A stretch of DNA of 64,000 bases, from positions 30,257,717 to 30,321,716 of the forward strand of contig NC_036443.1 in the NCBI RefSeq assembly GCF_002775205.1, given 5' to 3'. The notes beneath the pieces were generated by a model that worked only from the letters and a program-made list of their open reading frames with translations, was not told the DNA's origin and searched no databases. The DNA is from Xiphophorus maculatus (taxonomy: Eukaryota; Chordata; Actinopteri; Cyprinodontiformes; Poeciliidae). Each line of letters begins with the position of its first letter. Within the stretch, counting starts at the first letter, position 1. The position numbers and the translations under genes were made by a program. This document shows, piece by piece, positions 47,747-59,700 of the stretch.

Positions 47747-50700
47747 TCACTCCGTCTGGGGCACGGAGATGCCGGGGCTTTTGGGGTCGTCGAAGCGGTC
47801 CATGGTGAGCAGCTGCATGATCATGTGCAGGCCGTAGGTCAGAACCAGAACCATGAGCAGGCTGGTCAGCAGGCCCATCCAGATCCCAGCCGAGAAAAAC
47901 CCCGCGCAGTCGCTGGCGTACGAGAACTCGCTGCCGCTCAAGCTGAAGCCCTGGATCTGGGAAAATATTAAAATAAAATTATAATCACAATCTGTAAAAA
48001 GATTGATCTCCCTGAGCTGCTATTGCTGCCTGAAGGTGAGCGCCGCCCTAATCTCCAATCTTCAACGTGAAGCCTTTAAAACCACAAAATTAAATCTGAA
48101 TATTTTTCTAGAAAACTCTGGTGCTGACCTTTAAGTTTAAGTTATGATACTTCCAGATCTTCAGTTTCTACATATTTAAAGATTCTCAGCCATCCAGGAC
48201 AAGAAACCCCCCAAAATAAACAATAATAAAAAAGTTTAAAGCAACTTAAGTTATCATTTAAATAACATGACTTGTATTGAAAACCACTGCAATAAATCAA
48301 TATTTATGAGGAATTTTATTAAGTGGAGTTACTCATTAAAACTTGTTTTTATTTAGAGCCTTATGTTTTTTGTAAAGGTGTAGCAGAGATTAGATCTGTG
48401 ACTCTGAACTAAACTCGTATCTAAGCAACATTTGAATGTTAGTTTGACTTCTATGGGTCTCACCAGCTTGTTTACTGAGAAAAACACTCCATTGCTACTT
48501 ACTAGTTATAGTGGCGATTGTTTGTCAAACCAAACATCCAATAAAAAGTTCCAACTGCCACTATGAGGTACTGGGGTCCAGATTCTTCACGCAGGCACAA
48601 AAGTTTAATGTCCAAACTTCTTGATTTTCTTGGTTGCTTTTATTTTCCTTTTCAGCAAAACACTTATAACATTCAAACTTTCCTTTGTTACTCCTATCTA
48701 CTTCTGTCTCTGGTGCCCTGTTGCACTGGTGCTCTGGTAAAAACCATAGGCCCCAAACCCATATGCCTACTTGTCTCTACCAGGCCCCTACACTTATAGA
48801 AAAAATGGACTGATCCACCACACTTCCTGTCTTCAGAAATCAAATAAATAAGAACAAATAATAAAAACAAAAGATAAATAGAATTGACAATTATTAACCT
48901 GCAAATAATACAAAAAACTAGAAATGTAAAAAATAAACTAACAAAATTCAGATGCATAAAGAAATAAAGAATAAATAGCTCCAACACTCCGGCCCCTAAT
49001 TGGGAATACTGTCACAATTACTTAAAAGGAAAAAAGGAGCTATTCCCTCAAACATCTCCTTAATTCCTCAGGGTGATGCTTCCAGCAGCAAAAGAAGTTT
49101 GGTCACAGGTCTTTCCAAAACACTGGTCTTGGTTTGTAATCGCACAGAACGCACCAAGCCTTTTGCGTCCTGGTTTACACTCAAGACTTTGGCCATCATC
49201 CACGATCCTCTTGGGGCTGTAGAGTCTGCAATTAAGACAACATCTCCAGGAGTGAGACATCTTTTAGTTCTTGTCCATTTTTGTCTTTCCTGCATCAAAG
49301 GTAAATACTCAGAAAGCCATCTTTTCCAGAACAGCTCTGCCATGTATTGTACCTGTTTCCACCTTTTCCTGACATACAGATCCTTTTGGTTGAACAGTCC
49401 TGGTGGCAAAACTGGTTTGTTTTTCAGCAACAACAAATGGTTGGGTGTGAGTGACTCAAGATCATTTGAGTCATCTGAAACTTTGGTAATAGGTCTGTTG
49501 TTTAATATGGCTTCAACTTCACAAAAGATTGTTTGAAGTCCTTCATCATCCAAAACTTGTTCTTTAAGAACTGAGACTAAAATGCTTCTTATGGAACGAA
49601 GCAGACGCTCCCAAACTCCACCTTGGTGAGAGGCTGCTGGGATGTTAAAGTTCCATTTGATTCCATCATGCACAAAAGCATTTTGAATTTTAGCATGGTT
49701 CAGTTCAGCCAAACTCTCTTTCAGCTCTCGATTTGCACCAACAAAATTTGTGGCATTATCAGATCTGATGGTGGAAACTGGGCCTCTTCTACAGATGAAC
49801 CTGCGAACTGCATTTATACAGGAATCTGTATCGAGGGTGTATGCAATTTCCAGATGTACTGCACGGCTGGTGAAACAAGTGAACAGAACTCCATACCTTT
49901 TCAGGAGACTTCGTCCTCTTTTAACACTTATAGGACCAAAATAATCCACTCCAACATTTGTGAAGGGAGCAGTGGCTGGCAGAACTCTTTCTTCTGGCAG
50001 ATCTGCCATCTTTTGTTCAATAAACTTTCCTCTGTTACGTCTGCAAACAACACAATGAGAAATTATTTTTCTGGCAGCTGAATTAGCATTTATTATCCAG
50101 TATTTTTGTCTTAACCTTGACAGCATATGAGCTCTTCCTGCATGTCCCAACTGTTGATGAATATGGTGTAAAATGAGGGTAGACATATACATATCCTTTG
50201 TCAAAATTACAGGATGCTTTGCTTCTACAGGCATGGCTGTTTTATTCAACCTGCCACCCACTCTGAGGACCCCAGCATCCAATACTGGGTCAAGTTTGTA
50301 GAGAGAACTTCTCTTGGATACTGTTTTAAGGCCACTAGTGATTAAAGCTATTTCAGTTGTAAATTTCTGTTGTTGTGCAAACTGAATAATAGATAGTTCT
50401 GCCTTGGCCAAGTCTTCAGGAGTCAGATTTTCTTTCTTTAGAGTGGTCTTGAACCTTTCCATCTGCTTTTCCAGTTCCTTCTTTTGGTTTTCTGGATCAT
50501 TTTTATTCAGGTTTGCAGCAGCAAACTCTTTCCTTTTCTGTTGCAGCAACATCAGGATGTTTTTCAACTTTAAAAACCAAGCAACAGAGGTTTTAAGCTT
50601 TGTCCAAGCTGAAAAATAATGAATCAGATAGTTTGTAGCATTTTGTGATTCATTCACAATAACACTCACTGTTAGGTCCCTTTTGACTTCTGGGTCATCT

Positions 50701-53700
50701 GCAGGAATTACATGGTGATCCACCTCCAGTTTAGGCCATTCCTCTTCTGATCTGTGGAGAAATTCAGGCCCATTTATCCATCTCTTGCATTTGAGGAACT
50801 CCTCAGCTTTCATGCCTCTGGATGCATCATCTGCAGGATTCTCCTTGGAGGAAACATATCTCCACTGATTCACATCTGTTGCCTCTCGGATGACAGAGAT
50901 CCTGTTTGCAACAAAGGTGTGAAATCTTCTGGTTTCACTGGAGATGTACTTTAGTACAGTTGTACTATCAGTCCAGAAAACAGGTTTTTCTAACTGTATT
51001 TGCAGCTCTTTTTGCAGCAATTTATTCACTCGGACAGCCAGAACAGCAGCTGTCAATTCCAACCTGGGGATTGTGGTTTGCTTCATAGGAGCAACTCTTG
51101 CTTTTCCTAAAATGAAAGTAACATGTGAGATGTTATTCTTTTCCAGTTTTAAATATGACACTGTTCCATAGCCATCTTGACTTGCGTCAGAGAAATGATG
51201 AAGTTGTGCTTTGTCTGGTTTTCTGATGCAGCTTGGTTTGATGCAACGGTCCACTTTAAAACTGGATATCAGCTGGAGATCCTTCAGCCAATCAAGCCAC
51301 TTCCTAGAAATGGAGTGGGGAATAACTTCGTCCCACTTCAAATTTTGTCGACAAAGTTCTTGTAGCAACAGTTTAGCTGGCATACTGAAGGGAGCCAGGA
51401 TTCCCAAAGGATCATACAATGAGCTGACCACAGACAAAATGCCCCTTCTGGTGTGTGGGCGGTCCTGTGCAGACATTCTGAACTTGAACTCATCTGTTTC
51501 AATGCTCCACTGTAAACCCAGTACTCTCTCAACTGGAAGTTGATCTTTGTCCAAATCCAAATTCTTAATTTCTTTTGCTCTCCTTTCCTCTGGGATTGAC
51601 ATGAGCACCGTGCGACTGTTGCTGACCCATTTTGAAAGCATGAATCCTCCTTTAGAGCAGAGCTCTGTCAGCCTCTTCACCATCTGCACTGCATCTTCTT
51701 CTGTGGGAACAGATTTTAAACAGTCATCCACATAAAAGTTATTTTTGATTGTATCAATCACTTCAGCTGGAAACTGTTGTGCGTTATCATCAGCAGTTCT
51801 TTGCAGAGCATAATTTGCACAGCTGGGTGAAGACACTGCTCCAAATAAATGAACCAACATCCTGAACTCCTGTGCAGGTTTTGAAGCGTCACCATGATGC
51901 CACCACAGGAAACGGAGAAAGTTGACATGTTTTTCAGAGACATAAACTTGGTGAAACATAGCATCAATGTCGGCCATTAGTGCAACAGGTTCTTTTCTAA
52001 ATCTGATGAGAACTCCAACCAGAGAGTTTGTGAGGTCAGGTCCTTGTAGAAGCTGACAGTTCAGTGATGCTCCTTTATAAGTTGATCCACAATCAAATAC
52101 AACTCTTAACTTGCCTTTTGTGGGATGATGCACTCCATGATGAGGAATGTACCACAGTTGTCCATCACCTTTCTGTAGCTCATCTGCTGGTACGGCTTCA
52201 GCATGTCCTTGTTGCAGCATGTTGTTTACACAGGCAGTATATTCCTCTTTGTACTGAGCATCCTTTTCAAATCTCCTCCTGAGACTCTGGAGGCGCTGCT
52301 CTGCAACACAGATGTTATTTGGCAAGCTGGGACTTTCACTCCTGAAAGGTAAGTCAATATGATAATGACTTTCAATAAGTTTTGTTGAGTTATTAACAAT
52401 GTTCATGAAATGCAGATCCTCTCTGGACATTTCAGTTTTCTCCTCTGAGGATCTTTCGTTAAAATCATGATTGTACTGTTTAACCAGCATTTCTTTAAGA
52501 TGCTCAACAGAGATCCTGTTGGCTGTTACAGTAGTGCAGACATTTTTATTTCTGTTGTTGCTTCTAGTGCGTAGAGGACCATTTATGACCCAGCCAACTT
52601 TAGTTTTTACAGCATAAGGCCCACCATCCACACTGTTTATCACCTCCCAGGGCTCTAAAACATTTGAAGCATCAGTTCCTATCAGTAGTTCCACATCTGC
52701 ATTGATGTTATGAAGATTAACAGGTTTAAGATGAGGCCACTGATCAATGTCCTTTTGCTGGGGAATATTCAATGTAGAAACTGGCATGGTACTTTGAGTC
52801 AAAACATCTGGCAACGCTATGAAGTCATTTGTTTTCAATTCAGAGACTTCCAAACCAGACAAAACTTGTACATTAACAATCTTATTTTGATTCATTGTTC
52901 TCAGCAGAATATTTGTCCTTTTGCCCTTTAAGTTCAGACTTTTTGCCAGAGTTTCTGTACAGAACGTACCTGAACTTCCTGGATCAAGAAATGCATATGT
53001 TTGTACAACTTTGTTGCTCTTTTGACTTTTAACTTTAACTGCAACAATAGAAAAAACAGCATCATCATTATGACTGGCCCCAATATGCCCACATGTTTGA
53101 GTGGTTGCAGTTGAAAAGTTGACATGAGACCTTGTTGTCTGTTGGGTTTGTTCTGAAGAGGCTCCTGGCTCCTTTTGCTCTATATGAAGAACCTCTGGAT
53201 GCTTTTGGTGACACACGTTGCAATCCAAACGACTCCTGCAGTCTTTGCTTGTGTGACCAACTTTCAGACAACCAAAACAAATCCCCTTTTGTTTAATGAA
53301 GGTCAACTTGTCCCGATGCATTTTAGCTTTAAACTGCATACAGTTTTCCAATAGATGATTTCTCTGTAAACAAAACAAGCAGCTGTGAAGAACAGTAGAC
53401 TTGATCTTGTTTTCAGTTGAGTGAGTTCTGGCTTCTGGAATTGTGCTGACATTAGTGGCAAAACTGCTTCCTTTTTTCCTTTGCTTGCTGGAACTTGAAA
53501 CTTTAGAGTTGCCCCCAGTTTGTGGGTCTTGGATGTTGCCAAACACTGGATCTGATGCTATTTTTACTTCTTTTATTATAAAAGCAACCAGATCAGTAAA
53601 CAATGCTCGGTGGCCATTTTGTTCCTGCAGCTCATAAGCAGTAACTCTCCATTTTTCCCTCAGTTTGTATGGAAGTTTCAGGACGATCGTTCTCATATTT

Positions 53701-56700
53701 GAAGGTAAGTCCAATTCTTTCATATAAACAATTTGTTGTGTTAAATTTGAACATCCTTGAAGGAAAAGAGAGAATGACTGAAGACTTTTCACATCATCAC
53801 CTTTTATTGGTGTCCAACTCATAATTTTCTCCATATATGCAGAAGCAATTTTATTTTCATTTCCAAAATGTTCTTCAAGAAGATATTTGGCTTTGGAATA
53901 ACCTTGATCAGGAGGTAAGTGCTGACAACTATGCACCAAATCTTTAGGCTGCCCCCTAGTGAACTGCTCTAAGAAGTGCAAACAGTCGTTCCAGTTGTCA
54001 GTTTTAGCTTCCACTCCGTTTTCAAAGGCGTTCATAAATGATCTGTACTGCAGGGGGTCACCATCAAACACAGGGATGTTTCTGGATGGGAGAACAGACG
54101 ATAAGTTTTGTTTTACAAGCAAGGCAGTTATGTCATTTTGTCTCTGCATGATGTTCACAATATCATTCTGACAGTTCTCAGTCAAAGAGGGAGATTGCAA
54201 TTGCTGTATTGCTTGAGTTGAAGAATCAACTTTTACTCTCATCTGATCCATTTGAAGTTGTTTCTGCCTCTGTTTAGGTCTGACGACAGGAGAGTCAGAT
54301 GAAAAATTTGCTCTTTCTTTCGGAACAAACTCATCAGCGCCAGGATTTAGCAGAGGCGTGTCCTTTACTTGGGCTCTTTCAAAATAAGAGTTCATTCCAT
54401 CAGATCGTTGAGAACTAGCAACTGAGTTTATGTTCAAAACATGAAGTTTTGCATTAGTTGCTGCCAACTCTGTTTCCAAGTCAAATTTTTCCTTCTCTTT
54501 TCTCAGTTTTTCCTTTTCTTTTCTCAGTTTTTCCTCTTGAGCTTCGATCAGATGTTTTTTGTCCAACGCGGCCAATCTCTCCATGAGCGCTGCCTTTTCA
54601 GCCGCAGCTTTAATGCGTGCAGAAGAGGTAGATGAAGTCCGAGACTGCTGTGAAGATGTTTTTGAACGTGGCTTTACACTTGAAATATTAGAGACACTGT
54701 CTTCAGGATTTATTTCATCCAGATCTGCAACCTGATCATCATCAACATTATTTTTCCGTTCAGTATATGAATCTCCTGCTTCATGCAACCAAACCTTTAC
54801 ATTGTCCATAAAATCAGAGAATGTCGTCACCTTGGACTGAAAATACACAGATTGCCTTTTCACTTCTTCTTCTGGTAATGGCAAGCTTAAAAAGGATTCA
54901 TGTAAATCGGTTGCATCTTGATAACATTTAATAAACTTGACAAAGTCAGAAGACACTTTCTTAACATTTTCTTGTGACGTCATTAATGCGGAAATTTTCT
55001 CCACTAATTTTGAAGCTTGTTGACACTTTAAACTTCGTTTTTCTTGACATGTTTTTATGTAAAACTCCAAACCCTTTGGTGTGAATTTGATGTTTCTTTT
55101 CTCTCGCGACATCTGAGTGTCATCCTCTTTGCTCTTTATGCTCTTTACATCAGACATTTTTAGCGATTCTTTGAATTATTTCAAACATTTAAAAGCAGCA
55201 TAATCCACAAGGAATCCACAGGACAAAGCACAAACGTGTCTCTTTGTTTAAAGAGGTTGATTCGTGTGAACAAACATTTCCATGATGGGCGTCGGCACAC
55301 GTCTTTATCCAATTAAGCGTCAACTTGTCACATCAAACTCATCTCATCAGTCTTTGCAGTGAAATAATGTCTTTAAACTCCAATAGTTTCACCGTTTTCC
55401 TTTACGGCTTGAACAATATTGCCACGTACCAGCTTGATGAATGAGTGACGTGTCGATCCAGGCCTGACGCTTGATTTCAACGACGATCCAAAACTTTTTG
55501 TTTGATGGTAATCCTTGAGATCCATACATCCAACATGTCCATTAATGCGGGATTATTCCTTTTAGTCCACGAGTTGGTTCCTTACTTGATCCATGGGGAG
55601 GTTTTTACTTGATATAGTGGCGATTGTTTGTCAAACCAAACATCCAATAAAAAGTTCCAACTGCCACTATGAGGTACTGGGGTCCAGATTCTTCACGCAG
55701 GCACAAAAGTTTAATGTCCAAACTTCTTGATTTTCTTGGTTGCTTTTATTTTCCTTTTCAGCAAAACACTTATAACATTCAAACTTTCCTTTGTTACTCC
55801 TATCTACTTCTGTCTCTGGTGCCCTGTTGCACTGGTGCTCTGGTAAAAACCATAGGCCCCAAACCCATATGCCTACTTGTCTCTACCAGGCCCCTACACT
55901 TATAGAAAAAATGGACTGATCCACCACACTTCCTGTCTTCAGAAATCAAATAAATAAGAACAAATAATAAAAACAAAAGATAAATAGAATTGACAATTAT
56001 TAACCTGCAAATAATACAAAAAACTAGAAATGTAAAAAATAAACTAACAAAATTCAGATGCATAAAGAAATAAAGAATAAATAGCTCCAACACTAGTCAT
56101 TTTTGATGGTGCAGCTTGAACACACACAAAGAATTAAACCACATTTTACTGTAACTTTGCCGACCCCCCCAAAAACTTTATGGTTTATGGTCCCCCAATA
56201 ATGAGATGGGATTTACGGCCTCAGGTAAGAGGTTAGCATTTGTGCTAAATAAATGTAATAATTGTGAATAGTGAGTTGATGTTTCTGTATTCTGTAGCAT
56301 TGATGGAAACGTTTGGGAATCTGCGGCCAAACCGACTGAAACTCACCTGAAAGTCGTCGAAGGAGACCCTCCACTGGTTGGCCGGGTCTTTGGCGGAGCG
56401 CGGGACGAGCAGCGGCCAGCGGAAGCTGCTGACGGACTTGCAGCGGTAGGAGTACTCAGCCGGGGCGTAGATGTTCCTGCTGCCGTTGAACGTGGCTTTG
56501 GTGCCGTCGTACTCCAGCTCCACGGCGTCCAGAGTGAACCAGCGGCGCGCCGACACCGTGTAATGGCGCTGGCTCATGACGAAGCTGGAACCAACCGCAA
56601 AACGCGTTTAAAAAAAAACAAGCAAAAAAACAAAATAAAGAATAAAACACAGGCGATCTCAGTCGGGCTGTAACGATTCATCGAATGAGTGGAGAGACTC

Positions 56701-59700
56701 AGTTATTAAAATTCCTCAAATCAAATAATGCGCCTCGAAGCGTCGTAATTACGTTTTGCTACGTAGCGCCGTGTGTTCCGGCCCGATACGTGCTGCGTGA
56801 CGCCCTCACTTCCGCCAATGAGTCGCTGATGAATGCTAACTGCTATTAGCATAGCAGAGAGCTTTTCCCCGGACATGTTCGGGTTTTCATCGTTTTTCGG
56901 GGAACATCGACAAATGTGAGCATGTGGTAAAAGAAATACTTCCAGGGAATGCATTTCTGTTTCTTTTTTAATGTCATTGTAATTATAAAAATTGTTTATG
57001 ATTTAAAGAGAATAACAATAAAAATGGTTTAACCGCATTTTGCAAAACTGAGTCAAATGTAACCTTGTACAATAATATACATGAGGAAAGAACTTATTAA
57101 AAAATGTTTCCCATCCGTAATCAGATGAACACATTTAGCTAATGTCATAAAATGTGAGATTAAATTTTGTCCTGCTGTGATGAATCCACCAGAGGACGCT
57201 ATAATCGCGATTTATTGCAGCAGTATTTTATTTTTTAAAATATTTTATAAGACCAATTGTCATAATAATCAGTAGATGGAAAATAATCGTTTACATCACA
57301 GCCCGGTGAAACACTTACATCAGCTTGAAGCTGCGGTGGGCGAGGACGTTTTCATAGTTCAGAACCAACCTGGAAAGAAATCAAGCAGGAATGAAGGAAG
57401 CGTCCGGCTGGAAGCTCCTCCATCGCCTCCGTTTTAGCTGCTAAACCTAAAATTCAGCCTTTTCCACCTCGATTTGCTCTGGTCGCAGTCGGAGCCGTGT
57501 AGCTTGGGGCTAACTCCCTCTCCGAAGGTGGCTGGCGTCAGGTCGTGCTCCTCCCAGTGGTTGTTCCGCAGAATGCTCACCGTCAGGCCTTTGGCCCACA
57601 GCATCATGCAGGTTTTGTCGTCCTCCTGCAGAAAACAAAGCAGAAAACTGAAGCGATTCATCAAATTCATCAATTATTGAAATAACTGTCAACTAATTTA
57701 GTAACCAATTAATAGTTAAATGGAGTAAAATGACAAAAAAGGCAATTGTTATTCTGAGTTGTAATTAAGCCAAAACTGAGCAAAAAATTTGCATACAAGA
57801 TAAAAAACTTCTTTGTCTATAAATCTGTTCTACCCAGAACTTTTCATGCAGCAGAGTTCTGGCTTCACCTGATTCAAACTCTCAAGTTATTAAAATAAAT
57901 AATCTCTGTTTAATTAAAGTAAAATAAGAATAGTTTAATGAGATGTTTGTTGTAGATTTGTGCCTTCAGAAAGTATAGAAACACGGTGGCGGCCGCATCA
58001 TGCTGTGGGTTGCTAGTAAAAGGACTCCGATCAAGGGTGCCCAAAATCAGAAAATTTAAACTACTGGCCTGCTAAATTAAAAATGCAAAAATTGTTTAAT
58101 GTTTTAATTATTATTTTTTGTTTGTTTTTCCTGCTTAACAATAAAACAGATTTTTATAAAAAAATATTTATATTATTAAAGAACCAAACCATAAAAAGAA
58201 TGATTTCCAAATTTATTGTTTCTGTTTTGTTGGCCAAATTTGTACCATTCTTGACTTGTTTTCAGGGGCCAAACAAATCCATTTCAAGGACCACAAATGG
58301 CCCCTGGGCCACACTTTGGACCCCCTGACAGACAGATCTAATTCCCTGGACTAAAGTTTGTTTTGTTTAACACATAAAACCTCAAGTTTTGTAGATGAAA
58401 TGTGACAAAATGTGAAAACTTCTGAATGATTATAACCATTCAACGGAAATTTTTTAATTCTGTACTGTCCCTTTAAGCCAGAGAAAGACAGAAAAAGCAC
58501 CTTAAACTCCACAGGAGGGTAGACTCCGGGCCGCTCCTTGACGCGCTGCTGGCGCTCCCGGTCCCTCCACCGGTCCCTGTATCCGCCTCTGGACTGCAGC
58601 AGGGAGCGTCCTCCACCAAGCCCCGCCTCCAGAGACATGGACGCCGCTTCCTTCTGCCGACAGGAACAAAACAGGAGGAACGGGTTGGGCCAAACCTCAT
58701 GAAGATCAGCGTTCACCATCACCACGGCGGGCTCACCCTGGAGGGCTGCAGGCCGGTATAAACGGCCGTGAAGGGGATGGACTGGGACTTCATGATGCTC
58801 ATCACCTGACCCATGACCTCATCTAAACAAAGACGGATAAATGTGTCAAAAACATATCAATTTGATGCTTTGATGAATGAAAACTGACCACAAGGTCTCA
58901 CCGTTTCCACTGAGAATGTCTTTAGCAGACAGCAGATCTGACCTGCAACACAATCCGGTGAGAAAACAGTGAGATCCGGCTGGGAGGATGGAAAGTTATC
59001 AATTAATTATCTAGAGTTAATTTTCTTATCAATCGACTAACAGTTCATAAGCAGACATTTTATATAAAAAAAAAAACAACAACCGAGTTTTCTCTTGTAT
59101 CAAGAGGGCCGAGCGACTTATAACACGAAGGGCTAAATTTTTCATTTTCTATCATTATATTTGAACATTACTTTGTCAGATATGTTAAATACTGACTGCA
59201 TAAACAGAAAATTGTGTTATTCTCACATTATTATACTTGGAAAAATCTCAAACTCAACCGTGAAATGTTAAATTTTTCTGCATTGTGTTCTCCGTTTTTC
59301 TGTCATCACCACATCCTCCCTTCGAAGCATGTCAGTATTTTAGACCGATAAATTCACGCTGCTCCGCCATTCAGCTCGACTGAATGAGATATTATAAAGG
59401 TGATAATATAAGGAGTTTTGTCGAGTGTTTATGTTTCAAAGGAAGAACCGCATAAAGTACATTTTTCATCCGGCACCGGACTCCGTTTGGACCGTTTCTC
59501 TTTGCTGAGCTGGGATATTACCGCCATCTTTAATTTTTGTTATCAACAGGGCGCCCTCTGCTGGATAGCGGCCGCACTACAACACTGAAAGAAGGTCTAA
59601 AAGGAGTTATTAGTTAATCGAATGGAAATAATTTTAATCTAATAATCCATTAATCGTACGTAGATGAATTGTTTGCATGCTACACCAGCTCACCCGGTCC

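Larger units (their letters stand above)
48507..56092 (-). mobile_element. Full-length BEL/Pao LTR retrotransposon
   Basis: The 5-bp target duplication CTAGT (48502-48506 and 56093-56097) flanks 480-bp LTRs with a single long frame between them. Orientation is minus: the polypurine AGGGGCCGGAG adjoins the LTR at 48986, and the 5' leader lies at 55158-55612. The primer site could not be assigned to a tRNA. No env-like frame follows pol, as is usual for BEL/Pao. It lies in the last atp6ap1 intron, in sense with the gene. Confidence 0.96.

Noticed and set aside
48563..48987. 78- and 97-codon frames, repeated at 55669-56093
   Set aside because: They lie entirely inside the BEL/Pao LTRs and are identical only because the LTRs are.
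49000..55157. 2029-codon frame considered as a host gene
   Set aside because: Protease, reverse transcriptase and integrase motifs between identical LTRs with a target duplication show that it is a BEL/Pao retrotransposon.
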